Below, in pieces: positions 1 to 7,872 of a DNA stretch of 13,913 nt (positions are counted from its first letter, which is position 1; each line of letters starts with the position of its first letter). The notes below the pieces were generated by a model. That model ran no database searches, had not been told where the DNA came from, and saw nothing but the letters and a program-made list of their open reading frames with translations. The translations under genes were made by a program, and so were the position numbers. Origin of the DNA: Candidatus Sumerlaeota bacterium (lineage in GTDB: Bacteria > Sumerlaeota > Sumerlaeia > JAFGJS01); contig JAFGJS010000036.1 in the NCBI GenBank assembly GCA_016928995.1, positions 1 to 13,913 of the forward strand. The letters run 5' to 3'.

Positions 1-2
1 CG

Positions 3-1427
3 CATTTGGCGGGCGATTCGTCCGCCCCGGAGCTGGACCGTCTGTTCACCGTCCGCAAAGGCGGGTTTAAGATTGAGTTTAAAGCCGACGGCGCCTTCAG
101 CGAGCTGAAACGCCATAATATCATTTTCTCAGCTCGGCAACAGGAGGGCGAACTGCGAATCACCAAAGTCGTCAAGGACAAGACGCCCGTGAAGAAGGGC
201 GATGTAGTGATTGAAATCTCGCGTGAATCACATCTGCAGCGGCTCGATCAGTTAAAGCAGGAACTGGAGACCTCGTATAAAGACCTGGCGCTTTCGCGCG
301 AAGAACTGGAGATCAAAAAGAGCGGCAACATCGCAGACATCAAGAATAGCGTCAACGCCTTGAACCAAGCTGAGGAGGCTTTAGCTCAATATCGGGACAT
401 GGAGGCCAAAAAAAGGAAGAAGCAGCTGAGCAATGCGATCGACGACGCTATCGACAAGTATGATGCGGCCGTGGCGAAGCTCAAAGAGGCGCGCGAAAAC
501 AAAAACGCTGTTCAGGCTGGCGGGACAAAGGATGAAGAGCTGGAGCAGTTTGAACGCCAGGTGAACGAGTCGCGACAGCAGGTGGAGCAGGCGCAATCGT
601 CTTTGGATGAAGCGCAGTATCAGCTGCGCGTGTTCCGTCAATACGAGCATCCGCAGAAAATGGATTCGCTGCTGGAAGCCGTCACTCGCGCCAAGCTCGA
701 ATTGGAAGACGCCATCGTGAATGCCAAAGGCAGCGTAGTGCAGGAGGAAAGCAAGATCCTCAATCTGTACAACCGCATCTCGCAAATCAAAAGCAAGACC
801 AAAGAAGTCAATAATGATTTGGATAACCTCGAACTCCGCGCGCCGGCGGACGGCATCATCAACCTGGGTCCGCCTGAAAACCAACGCTATGGCGCGTTCC
901 AGGAATTGCCTCAAGTCGGCACAAGCGTCTATCCCGGCCAAATCCTGGCCACGATACCAGTGCTTTCGAAGATGATCGTCAGAACGAAGATCCCCGAAGC
1001 GCATCGTTCGAAAATCCAAGAGGGCCTGCTGACGCATATCTCCGCTCCCGCCATTGGAAACGTCAATATGGCCGGCAAGATCAAATCGATCGCGTACATG
1101 GCGGAAAACTCGAATTCCAGCGATGGATCGGGCGGAACAAAATACTATCCGACGGAAATCGAAATCACTCGGGTGGATCCCCGGCTTGTGCCTGGCCTGA
1201 GCGCCAAAGTGGAAATCATCGTCGAAGACGTGCAGAACGCGCTGTATGTGCCGCTTGAAAGCGTGTATGCGCGAGCGGGCATGACCTGGTGCAAGGTTTT
1301 AAAGGGCGGTCAGACCATTGAAAAAGAAGTCGAAACAGGCCGCTCATCCCTGCATTACGTGGAAATCCTCTCCGGCCTGGAGGAGGGCGACCAAGTCCTT
1401 CTCGCTCCGAATGACAGCGGTGTGTGA
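3..1427 (+). CDS. MacA/HlyD-family periplasmic adaptor of an ABC exporter (5' partial)
   Basis: Membrane-fusion adaptor that would bridge an inner-membrane ABC transporter to an outer-membrane channel. The frame is open to the left edge of the window, so the true start and the N-terminal signal or membrane anchor are missing; the TTG at base 6 is only the first possible start seen. Counting from that TTG, residues about 15-75 form the first half of the lipoyl-like barrel-sandwich domain. Residues about 75-272 are a long charged helical hairpin, rich in E, K and Q with heptad-like spacing. The second lipoyl half follows at about 275-320 (LRAPADGIINLG). The beta-barrel and membrane-proximal domains run to the end, including LYVPLESVYAR and a final GLEEGDQVLLAP of the usual family type. 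The stop overlaps the start region of the ATPase gene. No TolC-like gene is present in the window. The family is clear; the substrate is unknown. Confidence 0.88.
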   Translation, partial: HLAGDSSAPELDRLFTVRKGGFKIEFKADGAFSELKRHNIIFSARQQEGELRITKVVKDKTPVKKGDVVIEISRESHLQRLDQLKQELETSYKDLALSREELEIKKSGNIADIKNSVNALNQAEEALAQYRDMEAKKRKKQLSNAIDDAIDKYDAAVAKLKEARENKNAVQAGGTKDEELEQFERQVNESRQQVEQAQSSLDEAQYQLRVFRQYEHPQKMDSLLEAVTRAKLELEDAIVNAKGSVVQEESKILNLYNRISQIKSKTKEVNNDLDNLELRAPADGIINLGPPENQRYGAFQELPQVGTSVYPGQILATIPVLSKMIVRTKIPEAHRSKIQEGLLTHISAPAIGNVNMAGKIKSIAYMAENSNSSDGSGGTKYYPTEIEITRVDPRLVPGLSAKVEIIVEDVQNALYVPLESVYARAGMTWCKVLKGGQTIEKEVETGRSSLHYVEILSGLEEGDQVLLAPNDSGV

Positions 1428-1429
1428 TC

Positions 1430-2166
<737 letters not shown>

Positions 2167-2170
<4 letters not shown>

Positions 2171-3435
2171 AACTGCACGGCAACATCTCCACGGCGATTC
2201 GGGACATCATGGCGCATCGCTTCCGCAGCGCACTGACCGCCCTGGGCATCATCTTCGGTTGCGCCTCGGTTGTGACTATGATGGCTATCAGCGAAGGCGC
2301 CCAACGCGAAGCGATTCGGCAAATCGAGTCGATGGGCATTGATAATCTCGTCATCCGGTCCGCCATGGTCGACGTCGGCCAGCAAGGCGACGGTCAGTCT
2401 CAATCATGGCTCAAGTCCTATGGCGTGACCAGCCAGGACATGATTCACATCCGCGAGAAATTCGAAAACGTGAAAAGCACCGCGGCGATCCGCGAATTAG
2501 GCGGCGTGGTGTACGATCATCAGTCGCGGATGACGGATATTAAATGCTTCGCCGCCACTCCGAGTTTCATGGAAGTCACCAGGACTCGCGTGATTCCGGA
2601 GGAAGGCCGCGCGCTCAGCGAACTGGATGAAAAACAGGTCAACCAGGTCTGCGTCATCGGCAAAGAGGCCGCGCGAAAGGTCTTCTCCTATAATCCGCCA
2701 GTCGGGCGTACGGTGACGGTGTGCAATGAGATCTTTCGCGTCGTCGGCGTGATCGAAAATCCCGACCGGTTGAAACTGCCCGGCGGCTATGACATCAACA
2801 ATCAAATCTTTGTGCCGTTTGAAACCGCCAATCGTCATCTGGGCAAAATCGCGCATAAGCAATCGGGCGGCGCCTCGCACTTCACCAAACTCGAAGCGGA
2901 TTTATTCTACATCCAGATCAAGGACGTGAATCAGATTGGCAACATCCTCGCACGGCTGCGGAGTTTCCTGAAAACGACGCACGAGGAAAAGGATTATGAG
3001 ATCATCGCGCCGTTTGAATTGCTGAAACAAAAAAGACAATCCGAGCGCATCTTCAAGATCGTGCTGGCCTGCATCGCAGGCATGTCGCTGTTGACCGGCG
3101 GCATCGGCATCATGAACATCATGATGGCTAACGTCTATGAGCGCAAAAAAGAGATTGGCACGCATCGCGCGCTGGGCGCCACGCAACTGGATATCCTGAC
3201 GCACTTCCTGTTTGAGTCACTTTTTCTCTGTCTGCTGGGAGGCGTTTCCGGCGTGGCGGTTGGCGTTGGACTGGCGCTTGGAGTTCAGCATTATGCGGAA
3301 ATGGAGATCGTCATCACGCACACATCCATCATCATTTCCCTCGGGCTGTCCTTCGTTGTTGGACTGATCTTCGGAACCTATCCCGCGCAAAAAGCCGCCA
3401 GCATGGATCCCATCGAAGCCCTGCGCACCGAATAG
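2167..3435 (+). CDS. FtsX/MacB-type ABC transporter permease
   Basis: Inner-membrane permease of the type VII (MacB/LolCE) ABC superfamily. One membrane segment lies near residues 20-41. It is followed by a periplasmic MacB-PCD-type domain of about 250 residues. Three more membrane segments come at about 297-320, 346-372 and 385-407. The cytoplasmic loop YERKKEIGTHRALGA (324-338) is the conserved coupling motif of the FtsX domain, and the C-terminus (YPAQKAASMDPIEALR) is the standard family ending. Length, 422 residues, is normal for a stand-alone permease. The GTG start overlaps the ATPase TGA by four bases. It is preceded by a good ribosome site (GGGGAGGAAAG at about 2153-2163), so both coupling and direct initiation are possible. 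Such systems act mechanically, moving peptides, antibiotics or lipoprotein-like molecules from the periplasm outward; which one applies here cannot be read from the sequence. Confidence 0.93.
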
Positions 3436-3444
3436 AACGATTCA

Positions 3445-4167
3445 TCACTCAACCGATGCGACCGGCGCATTGAGCAAACCTTCGACTTCGAACAGGCTTT
3501 TAATCCGTGGAAATGGGACCGGCGCTTGATCGACGCCGTTTCGCGTCAGCCAGACCGGGCGCAGTCCAGCGTCCCGCGCGCCTTCACAATCCGCTTTCAG
3601 ATTGTCTCCGACAAACATCGTCTCGTGCGGCGCGGTTTCGGCCAGACGGCAGGCTTCCATGAAAATCTCCGGGGCGGGTTTCTCAAAACCGAACAGCGCG
3701 GAGACCAGCGTAAAATCCGTCCGCTCCGCATATCCCAACGCCTGCAAGCAGTCGATCACGCCTTGCGTGCCGTTGCTCACAATCCCGATTTTCAGCCCAC
3801 GTTCGCGCAAGGCTTGCAGCGCTGGCATCGCATCGTCATAAGAGTGCGCATATTCGCCAGAGTTGAAACGGCGCTCCATGTCATGCGCCATTTCGTCCAA
3901 GCCGTCGCGTACGCCCGCCGCCTTGAACACCAGCCGGTTATAATCCAGCCAGCGCTCGTGCAATTCCTCCGCCGTGCAGCGCCATCCATTGGCATGCGGC
4001 TGGTGGCGCTGGTGATGCTCAGCCTCCACCTCGGGCAGAACGGCCTCAATCTCCGCCGCACGCACGTCATGGCCAAAACGGCGGCAGACGTCGGCAAACG
4101 CTCCGGCATAGGAGGGATGCAGGTCGATTAAAGTCTGGAAAGCATCGAAAAGAATCGCGCGAATCAT
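3445..4167 (-). CDS. HAD-superfamily hydrolase (REG-2/haloacid-dehalogenase-like)
   Basis: Cytoplasmic hydrolase of 240 residues with all four HAD motifs in order. Motif I is FDAFQTLID with nucleophile Asp8. Motif II is IVSNGT with Ser131. Motif III is GFEKPAPE with Lys163. Motif IV is FVGDNLKADCEGA with Asp188 and Asp193. A helical cap of about 90 residues lies between motifs I and II (C1 cap). The residue two after the nucleophile is Phe, not the Asp used as acid/base in most HAD phosphatases. Haloacid dehalogenases and REG-2-like proteins also lack it, so phosphatase activity should not be assumed. The ATG at 4165-4167 fits the usual start of the family (MIRAILFD), but I see no clear Shine-Dalgarno sequence. 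The gene converges on the permease with only nine bases between stop codons, leaving no room for a terminator. The substrate is unknown. Confidence 0.88.
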   Translation of the reverse strand: MIRAILFDAFQTLIDLHPSYAGAFADVCRRFGHDVRAAEIEAVLPEVEAEHHQRHQPHANGWRCTAEELHERWLDYNRLVFKAAGVRDGLDEMAHDMERRFNSGEYAHSYDDAMPALQALRERGLKIGIVSNGTQGVIDCLQALGYAERTDFTLVSALFGFEKPAPEIFMEACRLAETAPHETMFVGDNLKADCEGARDAGLRPVWLTRNGVDQAPVPFPRIKSLFEVEGLLNAPVASVE

Positions 4168-4180
4168 CGTCAGAAAATCT

Positions 4181-4212
4181 CACATTAAACACGGAAGCAC
4201 AAAGAAAAAAAC
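4181..4212. repeat. Dispersed-type intergenic repeat fragment
   Basis: On the minus strand this reads as a run of T, then CTTTGTGCTTCCGTGTTTAA. It resembles the segment at 11958-11989 (CTTTGTGCCTTGGCGCC followed by TTTGTGTG), in the opposite orientation. Both copies lie just upstream of gene starts. Sequences of this CTTTGTG...GTGT type are familiar from recall as scattered non-coding repeats in several environmental bacterial phyla. The match between the two copies here is short and imperfect. Confidence 0.4.
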
Positions 4213-4278
4213 CGATCCGGCGCCTTATTTCGCTCATTGCGCCACAGCGCCCTGATGTGCGATTATGCGTGATTCGAG

Positions 4279-4305
4279 TAACAAAAAGCGCCATACTGTC
4301 GATAA
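4279..4305 (+). promoter_or_regulatory. Sigma-28 (FliA)-like flagellar promoter
   Basis: TAACAAAA (4279-4286), an 11-base spacer, then GTCGATAA (4298-4305). The well-known enterobacterial sigma-28 consensus is TAAAGTTT-N11-GCCGATAA. The -10 element matches at seven of eight positions, the first four bases of the -35 at three of four, and the spacing is exact. Transcription would start near 4312, upstream of the small gene and the FliK-like gene, which is a fitting target. If the promoter is real, the small gene cannot start at the ATG at 4265. The remaining -35 positions match poorly, and no transcript data are available. Confidence 0.5.
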
Positions 4306-4324
4306 GGAAGGTAGACGCAGCTTG

Positions 4325-4353
4325 CCCGGCGATCAGTCGCCCGGGAAAGGGCG
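4325..4353 (+). promoter_or_regulatory. Leader with two mutually exclusive hairpins over the ribosome site
   Basis: Hairpin 1 pairs CCCGGCGA (4325-4332) with TCGC and CGGG (4337-4340 and 4342-4345), with loop TCAG and one bulged C. Hairpin 2 pairs CGCCC (4338-4342) with GGGCG (4349-4353) around loop GGGAAA. They share bases 4338-4342, so only one can form at a time. Hairpin 2 covers the purine-rich stretch AAAGGGCGG ahead of the ATG at 4364; hairpin 1 would leave it free. This is read by eye and not folded by program. It does not match any riboswitch I know. Confidence 0.35.
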
Positions 4354-4363
4354 GTATAGTACG

Positions 4364-4651
4364 ATGGATGAGATCTTCAACATTCCCCAGATGGACAATC
4401 TGGCGAACAACATCAATCAGCGTGTGAAGCGGAGACAGCGAAATCAGGACCAGGGCCAACAGCCGAGTGATGAAGAGGAGCAGAACGCTGAAGAACAGCC
4501 CTCCGGCGAGGACGTGCTGGAACTTCGTTTGCTGGAAGCGCTCGATGATGAGCCTGAGCCGGCTCAACAGGACGCTCCTGAACGTAAAAATCAACCCGCG
4601 AACAAAGACACCCCGCCGGAATCCAACCATGCCATTGACATCGTGATTTGA
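4364..4651 (+). CDS. Small disordered acidic/Gln-rich protein coupled to the FliK-like gene
   Basis: Not recognised. From the ATG at 4364 the product has 95 residues. It has a short N-terminal part (MDEIFNIPQMDNLANNINQ), a basic patch (RVKRRQR), and a long stretch rich in Gln, Glu, Asp and Pro that looks disordered. A hydrophobic C-terminus follows (HAIDIVI). There is no signal peptide and no membrane segment. A longer form of 128 residues from ATG 4265 is open in the same frame, but its extra N-terminus would overlap the sigma-28-like promoter and the hairpin leader, so the shorter form is preferred. Only one base separates its TGA from the ATG of the FliK-like gene, so the two are almost certainly co-transcribed and translationally coupled. 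A role in flagellar assembly is inferred from context only. Confidence 0.6.
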   Translation: MDEIFNIPQMDNLANNINQRVKRRQRNQDQGQQPSDEEEQNAEEQPSGEDVLELRLLEALDDEPEPAQQDAPERKNQPANKDTPPESNHAIDIVI

Positions 4652-4652
4652 T

Positions 4653-6890
4653 ATGGACGCCAGTCTGCGAACATCGATCATCCGCCTGCCGGATACGCTG
4701 AAACTGCCCTCCGAAGGCGTGCGTGAATTGCGCATGGGCGACGCCGTGCGAGCCGTCGTGCAAGATGCTGCAGCCACGCCTCAAGGCGACCGCGCCGTAA
4801 TCCGCATCCTCGGCCACAGCCTCATCGCCGACACCCAAACACTGCTGACCAAAGGCGAAGTTTTGCGCCTCGAAGTTGCCTCGCTCCAGCCTCATGTCGA
4901 ATTGCGCATCATCGCGCAAGAGAGCCAGGCGGCGCAGCCCACAACAGTTCAGGACGCTGCGGCCATGCGCGGCATGCTGCTGGAAGCATTGCGGCAAGCC
5001 GGAGGAGCGCTAGCTGAAACCGCTCCAAACAGCGCGCAGAGCACAGCAGTGCAGAACGCCATGCTGAATCTGGCCGCGCAACCTGCCGCGGATCAGATCC
5101 GGCAGGTTCTGATGAATCTGAATCAGCCCGTGGAGACGATTTTGCGCACGGTCTTGCAGGCGAATTCCGAGTTGCCGTTCGAACTCATTCAAAACTTGCG
5201 CGCAGCACTCGCCAGCGCCGCGCTCGATACATCCAGCGCTGCGCAAACTCCTCAGACGTTGGTGCGATCCTTGTTTGAGGATGCTGTCGCCCGTTTGCAG
5301 GGACAGCTCACGCTGCAAACGCAACAAGGCGGAAAAGGCGGCATGCCCCAGGCTGAATTGCGCGCCCTGTTGCAAACGTTGCAGACATTGCCGCAGGAGG
5401 CGGCGCAGGTTTTCTCCCGCTCACAACCAGACAACTCGATGAACGCCCTGCAGACCGTTCTGGCGCGCATCCCCACTGGCCCGAACCAAAGCGGACTGCC
5501 GGCGCAATCCTCCCCTGCCGCATTCACGAACATCGTATGGGAACCGCTGGGGCATTCGCTGGAACTTTTATCAAACCTTGGGCCGCAACCGTTGAAGATG
5601 CCTGGCGGCTTGCGGCAGATTTTCTCTCAGCAGTTGCAACAAGCCTTGAATCTGCGCATGCCGGTAGAAGCCTTGCCGGTTGCAGGAAAATGGCACATGC
5701 TGGTCGAAATGGCGCGCGTCTTGCAGGCGCATCCCGCCGCAGGCCTTGACGGACAGGCATTCTCCGCGCTGCTGGAAATGACCGGCCGGTCGCTTTCACC
5801 CCAAGCCACGCCGCAACAGATCGCCCAATGGCTGCAAGCGCAATCGGGCGCTCTGCAAAACCTGATCGCCCTGCAAACCGGCGCGGGATCGCCTTCGGCG
5901 CTGACCTTGCTGCCATTGCACTGGCATCAGGCGCTGCAGAATTTCATGCAGCAACTGGCGGCGAATATTCAGCCACCGGGGCAACCTTCAACCACAGCGG
6001 CTGCTCAGCAACAATCAACTGCCTTCGTGATCTCTCCGTCTGATATATTCGCGCACAGCAAACTCTGGAACGCCGCGCTGCATGCGGCGATGTCCGGCGT
6101 ACAAGCCGTGCATCAACACCCGGAGAGCGTTCAGGGCATCTTGCAGCATATGGAGCAATTGCTGCAAAGCATCCTGCGCGAAACACCTCAAGCCCCGGCT
6201 GCGCGAGCCACGCAAAATGGCGCTACGCCAGCGCTCTCGCGCAATGCTCCGCTGCTCATGGAACTCCGCTCCGCTTTGCAGACCGCGCTGAATTCGATGG
6301 CTTCGTCCGGCTCATCGACCTCAACTCTGGTATCGGCGCAGCAAACCGTGGCGCCCGAGGCCCTACCGCAAGCCTTGATCCTGTTGGCCCAGGCAGAGGC
6401 CGCCCAGTTGCGTGTCTCAACGTCCGGATTCGTTAATCCGCTCCGCGAGCTGGCCGTACGGCTCGAAGCGCATCAGACGATCAACGCCTTCAACGCTGAA
6501 GCCGCGCGGCCATTGCACCTGCTGCTGCCGATGCTGGGACTTGGGCTGTTTTCCATGGCGGAAATCCGCGTGCTGCGCGAAAACCGCGAACGGCAAAAAT
6601 CCGGCGGCAAAGCGGGCTATAACCTGCTGCTGGTGCTTGATCTCAAACACGCTGGCGTCATGCAATTCGAGTTGCACGTCCACGAGGACCGGATTGAAAT
6701 GCTGATCACGTTCTCCCGTGAGCCGACGCTCAAACGCGCGGAAATCATGCTCGAATCGCTTAAACAGGAACTGGAAGAAACGGGCTTTAAGCTCCAGGAT
6801 ATCCGCCTGCTGCACAATCCCGATCTCGCCGAGATCGAAGACAACGGCGCTCACGGCCTGCGTTATAAGCAGGTCAACATGAAAATCTGA
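4653..6890 (+). CDS. fliK: FliK-like flagellar hook-length control protein
   Basis: Likely hook-length ruler and export-specificity switch protein, acting in the flagellar type III export apparatus and exported through it. The C-terminal part resembles the Flg_hook domain (PF02120) at about residues 650-725. It has alternating strands (LVLDLKHAGVMQFELHVHED, then IEMLITF), a helix (RAEIMLESLKQELEETGF) and a final strand (DIRLL). Residues 1-90 look like a small beta-rich N-terminal domain also seen in some FliK-like proteins. The middle, about 90-620, is rich in Gln, Ala and Leu, as expected for a FliK ruler region. At 745 residues it is longer than typical FliK proteins of roughly 400-600. No other flagellar structural gene lies in the window, and no FlhB-tail gene follows as it does after Bacillus ylqG. 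The start codon is one base after the upstream stop. Expression is probably from the sigma-28-like promoter. Confidence 0.75.
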   Translation: MDASLRTSIIRLPDTLKLPSEGVRELRMGDAVRAVVQDAAATPQGDRAVIRILGHSLIADTQTLLTKGEVLRLEVASLQPHVELRIIAQESQAAQPTTVQDAAAMRGMLLEALRQAGGALAETAPNSAQSTAVQNAMLNLAAQPAADQIRQVLMNLNQPVETILRTVLQANSELPFELIQNLRAALASAALDTSSAAQTPQTLVRSLFEDAVARLQGQLTLQTQQGGKGGMPQAELRALLQTLQTLPQEAAQVFSRSQPDNSMNALQTVLARIPTGPNQSGLPAQSSPAAFTNIVWEPLGHSLELLSNLGPQPLKMPGGLRQIFSQQLQQALNLRMPVEALPVAGKWHMLVEMARVLQAHPAAGLDGQAFSALLEMTGRSLSPQATPQQIAQWLQAQSGALQNLIALQTGAGSPSALTLLPLHWHQALQNFMQQLAANIQPPGQPSTTAAAQQQSTAFVISPSDIFAHSKLWNAALHAAMSGVQAVHQHPESVQGILQHMEQLLQSILRETPQAPAARATQNGATPALSRNAPLLMELRSALQTALNSMASSGSSTSTLVSAQQTVAPEALPQALILLAQAEAAQLRVSTSGFVNPLRELAVRLEAHQTINAFNAEAARPLHLLLPMLGLGLFSMAEIRVLRENRERQKSGGKAGYNLLLVLDLKHAGVMQFELHVHEDRIEMLITFSREPTLKRAEIMLESLKQELEETGFKLQDIRLLHNPDLAEIEDNGAHGLRYKQVNMKI

Positions 6891-6952
6891 CTGATCCCCT
6901 TAACCCGTATTTCTCACCACCCTCTTGGTTCCCTGTATGTAAAATTATCACT

Positions 6953-7023
6953 CTTGCTCATGCTCTTGCTCGAAAAACATCGTGTCGTACGTCCAAAAGA
7001 GCAAAAGCATGAGCATGAGCAAG
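6953..7023. repeat. Inverted repeat built from hexamer units
   Basis: The left arm (6953-6971) is CTTGCTCATGCTCTTGCTC, made of TTGCTC and ATGCTC units. The right arm (6999-7023) carries the complementary units GAGCAA, AAGCAT, GAGCAT and GAGCAA. The outermost 14 bases (TCTTGCTCATGCTC and its complement) pair perfectly; the inner part pairs with slippage because the arms have different unit numbers. The spacer of about 27 bases contains the palindrome CGTACG. It lies in the gap between convergent genes. It could act as a bidirectional terminator or be a copy of a dispersed repeat. Confidence 0.7.
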
Positions 7024-7119
7024 ACAACCCGGACTGAAGCATTCGATGATTACAATTTCATTCACCGTGGTGAGATCATCGGGTAAAGCCATTTGCCCTA
7101 TCTTCAACCGGAAAAGAAC

Positions 7120-7151
7120 AATGCGCAATTGGCCATCGCCAATTGCGCATT
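7120..7151. terminator. Perfect 14-bp hairpin between convergent genes
   Basis: AATGCGCAATTGGC (7120-7133) and GCCAATTGCGCATT (7138-7151) are exact complements around a four-base loop, CATC. It lies 28 bases past the stop of the minus-strand gene at 7180. Read on the minus strand the stem is followed by GTTCTTTTCC, which suits a terminator for that gene, although the T-run is broken. The stem and the flanking ATGAATTAA also look like a dispersed repeat, so the terminator role is inferred. Confidence 0.55.
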
Positions 7152-7179
7152 ATGAATTAAGCAGAGACAGCTCTTGCCC

Positions 7180-7872
7180 TTATTGTTTCACACGATTCGC
7201 TAATTCGCGGATCGTGGCGATCAGTTCTCGCGTGGTCTCTTCCTCTGGAGTAAACTCGGCTGAATCTTCCGCGAGATACGCCAGCATCTCATTGACATGT
7301 TCGAGCACCGCCCCATACCCCAACAAGTCGACCTCCATGTCGGAGTCCTTAACGGATGCCTCAAGGAGTTCATAAAGAGCGTCCTCAAACATGGCGGCGC
7401 CTTCGTCGTCGGCCAGTTGCGCCGCGGCGTTCCGCAGAGTCTCGCCGTGCGTCTTCATATGCCCCTGCACCAATTCATAAAAGAAATCATCGGCGCCGTT
7501 GACGAGTTGATCCGCGGTGCTCAGGATTTGCGATTGAATCCAGCTGCGAAATTCCGGCAGGCTCTCGCGCAAGATCTTGTCGAACAGGCCATCCACCAGC
7601 GCGGGAACTTCCTCGCTGGCCGTCTCTTCCAGCGCGGCTCGCGTCCGGGGCAGCGTATCCACAACACGGTCGATGGCAATCGCCGCGACTTCATCCGGCT
7701 CAATCGCCTCTTTCATCTTCCCGGACATAAAGGCGAAGTATCCGAAAATAACCGCCATCAGGACGAATCCAACGAAGAGATTGTTATTGTTATGGCGCTT
7801 GAGCTGTGCGATTTCGGCGTCCAGTTTCGCTTCCAGGGACTTCAAGTCTGTATTGTTGCTTGAATCGTTCAT
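7180..7872 (-). CDS. Single-pass membrane protein of unknown function, helical extracytoplasmic domain (B of pair)
   Basis: Not recognised. It has 230 residues. A polar N-terminus with a short predicted coiled coil (residues about 9-27) is followed by one membrane segment at about 32-50 (FVGFVLMAVIFGYFAFM). A helical, acidic domain of about 180 residues follows and probably lies in the periplasm; the basic KRH before the membrane segment supports that orientation. There is no cleavable signal or lipobox. The ATG overlaps the stop of the upstream gene by ATGA and has a strong ribosome site (AGGAGG, eight bases upstream), so the two are a translationally coupled pair. The layout and parts of the sequence resemble the upstream protein: LPEF occurs in both at the same relative place after the membrane segment. 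That suggests an old tandem duplication. Confidence 0.8.
   Translation of the reverse strand: MNDSSNNTDLKSLEAKLDAEIAQLKRHNNNNLFVGFVLMAVIFGYFAFMSGKMKEAIEPDEVAAIAIDRVVDTLPRTRAALEETASEEVPALVDGLFDKILRESLPEFRSWIQSQILSTADQLVNGADDFFYELVQGHMKTHGETLRNAAAQLADDEGAAMFEDALYELLEASVKDSDMEVDLLGYGAVLEHVNEMLAYLAEDSAEFTPEEETTRELIATIRELANRVKQ

Noticed and set aside
381-1037. Long minus-strand frame opposite the adaptor gene.
   Set aside because: The plus-strand frame has clear domain structure; this is a shadow of its coiled-coil coding region.
4298-4360. A GACGCA within a structured leader upstream of a motility gene suggested a cyclic-di-GMP-I riboswitch.
   Set aside because: The other conserved blocks of that riboswitch and its closing stem are absent.
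4265-4363. N-terminal extension of the small gene from ATG 4265 (33 more codons).
   Set aside because: No ribosome site precedes it, its composition differs from the rest, and it overlaps a sigma-28-like promoter and a structured leader. It remains possible if the promoter is false.
6953-7151. CRISPR array from the short repeated units.
   Set aside because: Units are six bases, form inverted arms, and there are no regular spacers or cas genes.
7046-7375. Plus-strand open frame in the convergent gap.
   Set aside because: It runs through the perfect hairpin and then antisense to the membrane-protein gene, and has no family resemblance or ribosome site.
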